Source: Oscillospiraceae bacterium
GTDB lineage: Bacteria > Bacillota > Clostridia > Saccharofermentanales > Saccharofermentanaceae
Length of the DNA: 64,000 nt
Assembly: GCA_902764825.1 (NCBI GenBank)
Contig: CACWXL010000011.1
Location: forward strand, 1 to 64,000
Direction of reading: 5' to 3'
Numbering within the stretch: the first letter of the stretch is position 1; each line of letters opens with the position of its first letter. The notes beneath the pieces were generated by a model. The model saw only the letters and a list, made by a program, of their open reading frames with translations. It was not told the DNA's origin and did no database searches. The position numbers and the translations under genes are program-made. This document shows, in pieces, positions 15,084 through 23,320 of this stretch.

Positions 15084-15965
15084 TTAGTTCACCGTCTTGT
15101 TCTTCTCTAAGAGTTCCGCGATCTTGCCGTCGACCCTGTTCGCGGTATCGACACCGACCCACGGGATTCCGTATCTGTTAAGCTTAATAGATGCCTGCTT
15201 TTCCATATCCTGCTGGATCTTCTCCTGCTCCTTCCGGATAGCCTTGCTCTGCGAAATGAACGGCGGGATGTACCCGGCGTCGTCGACATTATAGACCTTC
15301 TTTCCGAAGATATCCGCATCGCTGACATTTATAAGGAGCACGTCATGGACCATCGTGATTTGTCCCAGGAGATTATCCTGAAGGCTTAAGATACCTTCCG
15401 TATCCGTTACCATGACGACGATCATGCGCCTCTTGATGTTGTGCATGATGTACTTGAGAATGCCGTTAAGATCAGACTTATTGGTAGGTGTCAGGCATTT
15501 CGCGTACCCCTCCAGAAGGAACTCAAGGTTCAGAAATCCAGTCTTGAAGGGCGATCTCTCCATCTTCTCGTCGTGATAGTAAAGACCTGATACGTAGTCG
15601 CCGTTATCGGTGACCATGTAAGCCAGCGTGCCGCCAGCCATAAGGGCTACTTCGCCCTTCTCCTCGCCTGCCTTTGTCTCGGCGAGCATTCTCCTGTTGG
15701 CATCCATGACCATCATGATGTTATGTCTCTTCTCGGCTATGTACTGCCTTATGAGGACCTTCTGCGACCTTGAAGTCGCCTTCCAGTCGATATCCTTGAT
15801 ATCATCTCCGGGCACGTACTCACGGAGCTCATCGAAATTCATACTCCTACCCTTGTAGATAGAATTGTATGAACCGTCGAGAACCCTGCTCGTAGCCTTG
15901 TCCGTGGCTATCGTCTTATAACGCTTAAGCCCGAACTTAATCTTTGAGACGTAGTCTAGATTCAT
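15084..15965 (-). CDS. DUF58 protein (MoxR partner)
   Basis: This 293-residue cytoplasmic protein carries the DUF58 signature: GRSMNFDELREYVPGDDIKDIDWKATSRSQKVLIRQY, about residues 39-75. The later part folds like a VWA domain (MMVMDANRRM). It overlaps the moxR gene by 4 nt (ATGA), typical of coupled translation. DUF58 proteins occur almost always next to MoxR ATPases. Confidence 0.93.
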   Translation of the reverse strand: MNLDYVSKIKFGLKRYKTIATDKATSRVLDGSYNSIYKGRSMNFDELREYVPGDDIKDIDWKATSRSQKVLIRQYIAEKRHNIMMVMDANRRMLAETKAGEEKGEVALMAGGTLAYMVTDNGDYVSGLYYHDEKMERSPFKTGFLNLEFLLEGYAKCLTPTNKSDLNGILKYIMHNIKRRMIVVMVTDTEGILSLQDNLLGQITMVHDVLLINVSDADIFGKKVYNVDDAGYIPPFISQSKAIRKEQEKIQQDMEKQASIKLNRYGIPWVGVDTANRVDGKIAELLEKNKTVN

Positions 15966-16957
15966 GGAGTAACGATTGCTCCGACAATAGCATCGATGAT
16001 CTGCTCTTCCTTAACGCCGTCTGCGATGGCAGCGAAATTGAGCATGATCCTGTGACGCATTACTTCGTGGCGCATTGCCTTAACGTCATCAGGTGTAACA
16101 TATGCCCTTCCCTGGATGAGAGCTACTGCCTTGGAGACTTCCATGAACGCGATGGCTGCACGTGTGGAAGAACCCATTGCAACATAGTCTGCAAGGTTGG
16201 CTGAAATGTATCTCTTAGGCTCTCTTGTAGCCTGAACGATATCAACGATGTACTTTTTGATCGCAGGTGAGATATAGACTCTCTTGCAGAGATCCTGCAG
16301 GAACTCGATATCCTCGATCGTCGCAACAGCGCCTGATGCCGTAAATACGTCGCTCTCGATCCTGTTTAAGATCTCGACTTCCTCATTTACGTTAGGATAT
16401 GTGATTACTTCCTTTAAAAGGAATCTGTCCTGCTGAGCCTCGGAAAGCTCGTAAGTACCTTCCTGCTCGATAGGGTTCTGTGTGGCGATAACGATGAATA
16501 CCGGAGGGAGCCTGTATGTCTGGCCGCCGATACTTACGGATCTCTCCTGCATCGCTTCGAGCATCGCGGACTGAGTCTTTGCGGATGAACGGTTGATCTC
16601 GTCCAGGAGCAGGAAGTTAGCATAAACAGGTCCGATCTTTGTCTCGAACGTGTTGTTTGTCATGTTGAATGTCTGCGTACCGATGATGTCGGAAGGCAGG
16701 AGGTCAGGTGTACACTGAACTCTCGAGAAAGATCCGCCTACAGCTTCGGTCATTACCTTAGCGGCAGTGGTCTTGGCAAGACCCGGCACGGACTCCAGAA
16801 GGATATGACCGTTAGCGATCATGGAAACGAGGAGCGATACTCCGAGCTGCGACTGGCCTACGATCTTGGAATTGTAGTAAGTCCTGATTTTGTTGATGAT
16901 GGCGCCTGATCTTGCAAGCTCATCAACATTGATGTTCATAACGAGTTGTTCAGCCAT
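15962..16957 (-). CDS. MoxR-family AAA ATPase
   Basis: This 331-residue AAA+ ATPase is the first gene of the operon. Walker A is the family-typical GLAKTT (LLESVPGLAKTTAAKV), Walker B is LLLDEINRSSAKTQSAMLEAM, and sensor 1 is ATQNPIEQEGTYELSEAQQDRF. MoxR proteins act as chaperones that assemble or mature the VWA and DUF58 partners encoded next to them. A TATAAT sequence at 17095-17100 on the minus strand is a possible -10 about 140 nt upstream, with only a weak -35. Confidence 0.95.
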   Translation of the reverse strand: MAEQLVMNINVDELARSGAIINKIRTYYNSKIVGQSQLGVSLLVSMIANGHILLESVPGLAKTTAAKVMTEAVGGSFSRVQCTPDLLPSDIIGTQTFNMTNNTFETKIGPVYANFLLLDEINRSSAKTQSAMLEAMQERSVSIGGQTYRLPPVFIVIATQNPIEQEGTYELSEAQQDRFLLKEVITYPNVNEEVEILNRIESDVFTASGAVATIEDIEFLQDLCKRVYISPAIKKYIVDIVQATREPKRYISANLADYVAMGSSTRAAIAFMEVSKAVALIQGRAYVTPDDVKAMRHEVMRHRIMLNFAAIADGVKEEQIIDAIVGAIVTP

Positions 16958-17207
16958 AAAAACCTCTCATTTTCTGTACGTTCTATTGTACGGTGGAACC
17001 CAAAACCGCCCTCCGCCGACTACAGCGGTTTGCAGCAACTTCCGGCATTTTGTGTCCCTTACGCACGATACCGTAAAAATATTTTGACTTGCTTATTATA
17101 CTATCTAAACTGCATTTTTCTATAAATTTTGTATGAATGCTTCACTTTTACTCCATATTTAAGGCTCCGGACGCTTCATTTCCGGGTCTTTCCATAAATA
17201 CAGATGA

Positions 17208-17381
17208 GAAATAAAAAAGTTGCACCGGGGCATGATCGATACCGTCTACACCGAATACGAACTCTCTCTTAAGCCCGGCGACAAGATCTTCCTCTACACC
17301 GACGGCATCACTGAAGCATCTGATACCGACGGCAGGATGTTCGGCACAGACCGCCTTATCGATGCTCTGCTTCGAATATAA
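17208..17381 (+). pseudogene. C-terminal remnant of a SpoIIE-like PP2C phosphatase
   Basis: The frame reads EIKKLHRGMIDTVYTEYELS, then LKPGDKIFLYTDGITEAS, then MFGTDRLIDALL and a stop at 17379-17381. This is the conserved end of SpoIIE/RsbU-type PP2C serine phosphatases, whose hallmark is PGDxLFLYTDGxTEA. An in-frame stop at 17205-17207 and no homologous sequence upstream show that the first several hundred codons are missing. It is on the opposite strand to both neighbouring operons and fills part of the 578-nt gap between them. I read it as the residue of a deleted gene. Confidence 0.75.
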
Positions 17382-17442
17382 CGGCAACGGTTAACGGTCC
17401 TTTTCTCCGATAAGACATTCTCCTTTGGATCCGGCACGTCAT

Positions 17443-17471
17443 AAAAAAACCGCCGCATGGGTTTGCGGCGG
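17443..17471 (-). terminator. Terminator of the sugar ABC operon
   Basis: On the minus strand CCGCCGCA (17464-17471) and TGCGGCGG (17450-17457) pair over a short loop and are followed by seven U (17443-17449). Confidence 0.9.
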
Positions 17472-17535
17472 CTGGAGGTAAAGTGCATTCCGGATATTCG
17501 GGTGACCGGAAAACATTATTATGAAAAACAAGTTA

Positions 17536-18897
17536 TTACGATTCTGTTGTAACCACGTTCTCTGCTGAAGGTACAGCAGGATCCTCATTCAGGGCTTCAT
17601 CAGAAGCCTTTTCGAGTTCTTCCTGCGCCTTGGCGATCGCGTCTTCCAATTCAGCGGTCTTTTCCTTCTGTGTCTTCGTCTTTGAAGCTTTAGCCTTGGA
17701 GTTCTTGGAGAAGATCTCGAATACTACGGCTGCGAGGAGTACCAGGCCCTTAACGATCTTGATCCAGTTCTGGTCGACACCGATAAGGGACATGCCCTGG
17801 TTGATGACACCGATAAGGGTAGCACCGACAACCATTCCGATTACGGTACCTGCACCGCCGTAAGCGGAAACACCGCCGACGATACAAGCTGCGATAGCAT
17901 CAAGCTCGTATTCCTGGCCTGCAAAGGAGTTTGCGGCACCGGTTCTTACGGTAACGATCAATGCAGCGATAACCGTGAGGATAGCCATATTGAAGTATGC
18001 GAAGAACATAACGCGCTTGTTGTTGATACCTGAAAGTCTGGCTGCCTCTGCGTTGCCGCCGACTGTCATGAAGTGACGTCCGATAGTTGTCTTCTCGGTA
18101 ACGATACCGTAGAGGATGAGAACGCCGAGGATCCAGAGGACTACTGTAGGCATACCGCCGTCGAATGAGAACTCGACCGTGAAGAACAGGATGACCAAGC
18201 TGACCAATACGAGCTTAGTTACAACGTACCAGAGGGGATCTGCCTGATATCCCTTTACGATCTTCTTCCTGCGGGCACTAATAGTGAGGAAAGCGAATAC
18301 TGCTATTCCGATAAGACCCATTATTATGCAGGGAATGTTGATCTCGCCCCAGTCTGTCTCGAAAAGTCTTCCGCTGAAGATATCAGAGAGCTCACCAAGA
18401 GCATCGGTGCTCGGGATAGAGATAGCGTTGGTCTCTGAAGCCTTTGTGAGGATCTGTGTGCCGAGTCCGCGGAATGCGAGGTAACCGGCAAGAGTTGCGA
18501 TCCACGGAGGTATTCTTACGTAAGCGATAAGGAAGCCTAAAAGTGAACCGTAAGCAACACCAACACCTATGGCGATGAGGAGAACTACAGGTACGCTTAA
18601 AGGCATATGGATGATCCTGTTCTCAACTGAGAAGAGACCAACGATAGCGCCTACGAAGCAAACTACGGAACCTACTGAAAGGTCGATATTACCACCGGTA
18701 AGCATACACATGAGCATACCGGCACCAAGTACGAATACGTATGCGTTCTGCTCGATGAGAGAAGATACGATGGAAGGTTCGAGCATATTAGTGCTCTTAA
18801 GCAAAAATGCCAGAATTACGAATAAAACATAAATACCGAAAAGTGCCATCGTCATTACGTTCTTTTTAAGAACACTCTTTACACTGAAGTCATTCAT
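17536..18897 (-). CDS. Sugar ABC transporter permease 2 (MglC/GguB family)
   Basis: This 453-residue inner-membrane permease belongs to the BPD_transp_2 family used for pentoses and other monosaccharides. The signature GGNIDLSVGSVVCFVGA and the loop GGNAEAARLSGINNKRVMFFAY are intact, followed by GGVSAYGGAGTVIGMVVGA. A Glu/Ala-rich cytoplasmic tail (about 410-453) is longer than usual. It overlaps the first permease gene by 4 nt and ends the operon before a strong terminator. It is closely related to permease 1, so the two may form a heterodimeric channel. Confidence 0.92.
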   Translation of the reverse strand: MNDFSVKSVLKKNVMTMALFGIYVLFVILAFLLKSTNMLEPSIVSSLIEQNAYVFVLGAGMLMCMLTGGNIDLSVGSVVCFVGAIVGLFSVENRIIHMPLSVPVVLLIAIGVGVAYGSLLGFLIAYVRIPPWIATLAGYLAFRGLGTQILTKASETNAISIPSTDALGELSDIFSGRLFETDWGEINIPCIIMGLIGIAVFAFLTISARRKKIVKGYQADPLWYVVTKLVLVSLVILFFTVEFSFDGGMPTVVLWILGVLILYGIVTEKTTIGRHFMTVGGNAEAARLSGINNKRVMFFAYFNMAILTVIAALIVTVRTGAANSFAGQEYELDAIAACIVGGVSAYGGAGTVIGMVVGATLIGVINQGMSLIGVDQNWIKIVKGLVLLAAVVFEIFSKNSKAKASKTKTQKEKTAELEDAIAKAQEELEKASDEALNEDPAVPSAENVVTTES

Positions 18898-20261
18898 GCT
18901 TTAGCACCTCCCTTCTCTGAAGCTTCAACATTTGCGGCTCTTTTCTTACCGCCCTTTCTTCTCATCTGCATGAGTACGTCGAAGAGGACTGCGACGATAA
19001 GAACGATACCCTTAACAACCTTCTGATAGTTGACAGGTGTATCTGCGATGGACATGCCCTGGTTGATGATACCCATCAGGGCAGCACCGATGATAACACC
19101 ACCGATGGAACCTGTTCCGCCGTATGCGGAAGCGCCGCCGATGAAGCATGCTGCGATAGCGTCCATCTCGAAGCCTGTACCGATCGTAGGACCGGCCTTC
19201 TGGCCTCTTGCGATTACGAGGATGCTTGCAAAGCCTGCGAGAACACCCATGAGTGCATATGCGCTGAACATAACCTTTCTTGTGTCGATACCGGAAAGTC
19301 TTGTAGCCTTCTCGTTACCGCCGACAGCGTAGAGGTTACGGCCGAGTGTTGTTTTCGTGGTGATATAAGCAAACAAAGCAAGAATAAGTGCGATCCAGAT
19401 GAAAGCTGTAGGAATACCCTTGTAGCTTGCAAGCTTATAACCGAACCAGATGATAACTACTGCGATAATGGCTGTCTTGATGATTACTGCAGCGATGTTC
19501 TCAACCTTATAACCCTTTTTGATGAGTCTTGCACGGTTGATGAATGTGTAAAGGATGAGAGCTACGGCAAGAGCTATGGCAAATGCCATACATACTACGT
19601 TTAAGCCGCCCAATACTTCTTTTACCTGTGCGAACTGTGCGTCTGTCAGTTTGCCCTGCTGATACAGACCGGTGATCTCATCAATATTGGATGTATATAC
19701 GCCTGTATAGCTCTTTACCATATTGCCGGCCTTGCTCAGTGTGGGGAAGTCAGGAATATAACAGCTGTCACTTCCGCCGAAGAGATTCATGAAGGCCTTG
19801 TTCTCAATAGAAACATCCTTACCCTTCAGGATAATGTTCGCAAGTCCTCTGAAGGCGAGCATGCCTACGAGTGTTGCGATGAAAGGAGGAACCTTGATGT
19901 ATGCGATCCAGAAGCCGTGCCATATGCCGACTAAAAGTCCCATGAGGAGCATTACTGCTACTGCAAACGGCCACGGGATCTTATGGCCAAGGACCACTGT
20001 ATCCATGATGATGGCACCGACGCTGCCTGCGAGACAGACTACGGAACCTACTGAAAGATCGATGTTGCCGCCCGTCAGGATGCAGAGGAGCATACCTGTA
20101 CCGAGTACGAATACGTATGCGTTCTGCGAGATCAAGCTGTCGATGTTGATCGGTAATAATGTCCTACCGTCGGTGATGAAGTAGAAAGCGATAACTACTA
20201 TTACCGTCGCGATAAGCATCATGTATTTGCGTAAAAAATTAAGTGCTTTGTTTCCGCCCAT
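18894..20261 (-). CDS. Sugar ABC transporter permease 1 (MglC/GguB family)
   Basis: This 455-residue permease carries GGNIDLSVGSVVCLAG, GGNEKATRLSGIDTRKVMF and GGASAYGGTGSIGGV. An insertion of about 60 residues (around 180-240, including GLYQQGKLTDAQFAQVKEVL) separates two membrane segments, probably as an outside loop. ATG 20261 (MGGNKALNF) is preferred: the upstream ATG at 20300 lies inside the ATPase gene, whereas AAGTGAGG precedes 20261. Only one base separates it from the ATPase stop codon. Confidence 0.92.
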   Translation of the reverse strand: MGGNKALNFLRKYMMLIATVIVVIAFYFITDGRTLLPINIDSLISQNAYVFVLGTGMLLCILTGGNIDLSVGSVVCLAGSVGAIIMDTVVLGHKIPWPFAVAVMLLMGLLVGIWHGFWIAYIKVPPFIATLVGMLAFRGLANIILKGKDVSIENKAFMNLFGGSDSCYIPDFPTLSKAGNMVKSYTGVYTSNIDEITGLYQQGKLTDAQFAQVKEVLGGLNVVCMAFAIALAVALILYTFINRARLIKKGYKVENIAAVIIKTAIIAVVIIWFGYKLASYKGIPTAFIWIALILALFAYITTKTTLGRNLYAVGGNEKATRLSGIDTRKVMFSAYALMGVLAGFASILVIARGQKAGPTIGTGFEMDAIAACFIGGASAYGGTGSIGGVIIGAALMGIINQGMSIADTPVNYQKVVKGIVLIVAVLFDVLMQMRRKGGKKRAANVEASEKGGAKA

Positions 20262-20262
20262 G

Positions 20263-21828
20263 TTATGCCTCACTTCCTTCGCCGTCAGCGCTGTTATCAC
20301 CGCTTACACCGACGATGCAGGCCATGATGTTTTCCTGTGTTGCTTCGGAAGCATTCATCTCTCCTACGATCTTAGCCTGGTTCATGATGTAGATCCTGTC
20401 ACTCATGCCGATGACTTCGGGGAGCTCGGAAGAGATCATGATGACCGACTTGCCGGCCTTTGCAAGATCGTTGATGATGCAGTAGATCTCATACTTGGCA
20501 CCTACGTCGATACCTCTCGTAGGTTCGTCGAGGATAAGGACATCCGGGTTGGCGAACATCCACTTTGCAAGGAGGACCTTCTGCTGGTTACCGCCGGAGA
20601 GATTGCCTACAAGCTGCTCAACGGAAGGTGTCTTCGTTCTGAGCTTCTCGACGTATTCCTTAGCTACTTCATACTCTTTATCCTTATCGATAAAGGTTCC
20701 GCTGCTGACACCGTTAAGGTTTGCGAGCGTTGTATTTCTTAAGATAGAGTTGGACAGTACTAGTCCGTTGCCCTTACGGTCTTCCGTAACATATGCAAGA
20801 CCTGCATCGATAGCAGCCTTGGGGCTCCTTAATGTAACGGGTTCTCCGCGGAGTCTCAATTCGCCTGAGATTCCGATACCGTAGGATCTTCCGAAGATAC
20901 TCATCGCAAGCTCTGTTCTGCCTGCACCCATGAGACCGTAGATACCTACAACCTCGCCTGCACGTACGTTAATGGATACGTTGTCGCAGACTTTACGCTC
21001 TGAGAACTCAGGATGGTAAACAGTCCAGTCGTTTACTTCCATCATGACGTCGCCGAGTACAATATCGTGACGCTTCGGGAAACGGTCGGTGATCTCACGG
21101 CCTACCATGCCCTTGATGATCCTCGTCTCGGAAATATCATCTGTTGCGGCATCGAGAGTCTCGATCGTCGAACCGTCTCTTACGACAGTGATCTTATCTG
21201 CAACATATGAGACTTCGTTGAGCTTGTGGGAGATGATGATCATCGTCATGCCCTCGCCCTTAAGCTTCTTCATGAGGTCAAGAAGTGCTCTTGAATCTGT
21301 CTCGTTGAGTGATGACGTAGGCTCATCCAGAATGAGGAGCTTAGCGTGCTTAGCCAGAGCCTTCGCGATCTCAACGAGCTGCTGCTTACCTGTACCAATA
21401 TCTTTAATAAGTGTTTTCGATGAATCAGTAAGACCTACCATCTCGAGGTACTTGTCTGCCTCTGCATAGGTCTTGTTCCAGTCTATACACCATTTACTTC
21501 CCTGTTCATTTCCGAGGAACATGTTCTCGCCGATCGTCATATAAGGGATCAGCGCGAGCTCCTGGTGGATAATAACGATTCCTTTTTTCTCGGAATCTTT
21601 GATGTTATGAAACATGCATACTTCGCCGTCGTATATGATGTCGCCTGTGTAGGAACCATACGGATAAATACCACTGAGTACGTTCATCAGTGTTGATTTA
21701 CCGGCACCATTCTCACCGACCAGCGCATGAATCTCCCCCTCTTCAACCTTAAGGTTGACATTGTCGAGAGCCTTAACGCCCGGAAAAGTTTTGGTTATGC
21801 TGTTCATTTCAAGCAAAACTTTTGCCAT
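20263..21828 (-). CDS. Sugar ABC transporter ATP-binding protein, double domain (MglA/GguA family)
   Basis: This 521-residue cytoplasmic ATPase has two ABC domains. The first has Walker A GENGAGKST, a variant signature (IGTGKQQLVEIA) and Walker B LLILDEPTSSL; the second has LSGGNQQKVLLAKWM and VLILDEPTRGID but lacks a normal Walker A, as usual in MglA/RbsA proteins. It energises uptake by the two downstream permeases and the upstream binding protein. A stable hairpin separates it from the binding-protein gene. Confidence 0.95.
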   Translation of the reverse strand: MAKVLLEMNSITKTFPGVKALDNVNLKVEEGEIHALVGENGAGKSTLMNVLSGIYPYGSYTGDIIYDGEVCMFHNIKDSEKKGIVIIHQELALIPYMTIGENMFLGNEQGSKWCIDWNKTYAEADKYLEMVGLTDSSKTLIKDIGTGKQQLVEIAKALAKHAKLLILDEPTSSLNETDSRALLDLMKKLKGEGMTMIIISHKLNEVSYVADKITVVRDGSTIETLDAATDDISETRIIKGMVGREITDRFPKRHDIVLGDVMMEVNDWTVYHPEFSERKVCDNVSINVRAGEVVGIYGLMGAGRTELAMSIFGRSYGIGISGELRLRGEPVTLRSPKAAIDAGLAYVTEDRKGNGLVLSNSILRNTTLANLNGVSSGTFIDKDKEYEVAKEYVEKLRTKTPSVEQLVGNLSGGNQQKVLLAKWMFANPDVLILDEPTRGIDVGAKYEIYCIINDLAKAGKSVIMISSELPEVIGMSDRIYIMNQAKIVGEMNASEATQENIMACIVGVSGDNSADGEGSEA

Positions 21829-21910
21829 GTGTCGCCTCTTTCGTTAGTAATAGATTTGTTTTTGTTTCTTGAGTTCGTTTGTAGAGATGCGTTTTGTTAA
21901 AAGAAAGGTC

Positions 21911-21953
21911 AGCCCCAATATACAGGCGGGGTCTCCCCCGCCTGTAAAGGGCT
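21911..21953 (-). promoter_or_regulatory. Stable hairpin between binding-protein and ATPase genes
   Basis: ACAGGCGGGG (21922-21931) and CCCCGCCTGT (21936-21945) form a 10-bp stem with a 4-nt loop, extended by AGCCC/GGGCT outside. No U-run follows on the minus strand. Such hairpins usually protect the binding-protein mRNA or partly stop transcription, giving more binding protein than transporter. Confidence 0.65.
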
Positions 21954-21966
21954 AATTAGTAACTAA

Positions 21967-23031
21967 TTAAAGTCCGAGTTCGTCTGCCTTGTAGTAACCG
22001 GAGTCGATGAGGATGGACTGGATGGAATCCTTGTCAGCGAATACAGGATCGCAGAGGAAAGAAGCAACATCCTTAACGTTGTTGTTATATGTGTTGTTTG
22101 TCTCTACTTCCTTACCTTCGAGGATCTGGTTAACCATTGTAACTGTTCTGGCTGCAAGAGTACGTGTATCCTTGAATACGGACATTGTCTGCTTGCCGGC
22201 GATCATGTTCTTAACGGAAACGATATCGCAGTCCTGACCTGTGATGATAGGCCACTGACCATCTCTGCCTGCGCTGTTGTAACGTGCGTCGAGAGCTGTT
22301 ACAACACCCTGTGCTGTAGAGTCATTGGAGCAAACCCATGCGTCGATGTTCTTGTCTGCATAGTTAGAACCGATGATGTTCTCTGCTCTTGCCTGTGCTG
22401 TAGCGGAAGACCACTCAGGTGTAGCAACGGAATCGAAATCTGTCTGACCGGAAACAACTACGATCTTACCAGCGTCGATGTAAGGCTTAAGAACGTCCAT
22501 AGCACCGTTGAAGAAGAACTTAGCGTTGTTGTCACCAGGGTCACCTGCTGTGAACTCAACGTTGAAAGGACCAGCTGCGTTATCAAGATCGAGCTTTTCC
22601 TTAACGAAGTTACCCTGAATCTGACCAACCTTGTAGTTATCGAATGTAGCATAGTAGCTTACGTTCGCATTGTCCATGATGAGACGGTCATAAGCGATAA
22701 CGGGGATCTTCTTCTTAGCTGCCTTATCAAGAGCCTGGCTGAGTGAAGAAGACTCGATAGCTGCGATAACGAGAACCTTACAACCGGAGTTGATCATGTT
22801 CTCAACCTGTGAGAGCTGTGTATCAGGCTTGTTTCCTGCATACTGAAGGTCAACTTCGTAGCCTGCTGCTTCGAACTTCTCCTTCATGTAAGCACCGTCC
22901 TGATTCCATCTCTGAAGGTCCTGTGTAGGCATTGAAACGCCAACCTTCTTCTTTCCGGAACCAGCGCATCCTGTCAATGCAGCACATGCGATTGCAGCGC
23001 AAAGAATTGTTCCAAGAATTTTCTTAAACAT
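21967..23031 (-). CDS. Monosaccharide-binding lipoprotein (ChvE/XylF-like)
   Basis: This 354-residue protein has lipobox LTGC after a signal peptide (MFKKILGTILCAAIACAAL) and then a periplasmic-binding-protein type 4 domain. VGVSMPTQDLQRWNQDGAYMK, VIAYDRLIMDNANVSYYATFDNYKVG and ITGQDCDIVSVKNMIAGKQTMSVFKD match ChvE-type multiple sugar-binding proteins. ATG 23031 has TAGGAGGA at 23040-23047; the upstream ATG at 23064 does not. It is the first gene of the transporter operon and is preceded by four TTTAGCAC boxes. Xylose, arabinose, glucose or galactose are all possible ligands. Confidence 0.93.
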   Translation of the reverse strand: MFKKILGTILCAAIACAALTGCAGSGKKKVGVSMPTQDLQRWNQDGAYMKEKFEAAGYEVDLQYAGNKPDTQLSQVENMINSGCKVLVIAAIESSSLSQALDKAAKKKIPVIAYDRLIMDNANVSYYATFDNYKVGQIQGNFVKEKLDLDNAAGPFNVEFTAGDPGDNNAKFFFNGAMDVLKPYIDAGKIVVVSGQTDFDSVATPEWSSATAQARAENIIGSNYADKNIDAWVCSNDSTAQGVVTALDARYNSAGRDGQWPIITGQDCDIVSVKNMIAGKQTMSVFKDTRTLAARTVTMVNQILEGKEVETNNTYNNNVKDVASFLCDPVFADKDSIQSILIDSGYYKADELGL

Positions 23032-23146
23032 TGAGAAATTCCTCCTATTAATAGTAATCGGCATCTATTGCCATATACAAATTAACATTGAGGATATAGG
23101 AGTTGCATATCGAGATTCTTGATATTTTTGGTAAGTTGACATAAGG

Positions 23147-23208
23147 TTTAGCACCTTTTTAGCACAATTTTGTGGTCGATGTGCTAAAAAATGCAGGATT
23201 GTGCTAAA
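23147..23208 (-). promoter_or_regulatory. Four TTTAGCAC boxes upstream of the sugar transporter operon
   Basis: TTTAGCAC occurs on the plus strand at 23147-23154 and 23158-23165 (11 bp apart), and its reverse complement at 23181-23188 and 23201-23208 (20 bp apart). Spacings near one and two helical turns suggest a dimeric AraC-type protein. The YesN-like regulator encoded next door (24355-25950) is the obvious candidate. The boxes lie 116-177 nt before the binding-protein start. Confidence 0.65.
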
Positions 23209-23320
23209 TACAGCAGAAATGCCACACATGGTCCAAACGGACTACATATGAATGTGTAGAAATTAATTTATTTAAGAAAACTCGTGCGCGTATATATAGT
23301 ATCTGCAGCTTTTACCCGGC

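Noticed and set aside
17148..17387. 79-codon minus-strand ORF over the phosphatase remnant
   Set aside because: The opposite frame carries the conserved SpoIIE-like sequence; this one shows no domain or ribosome site.
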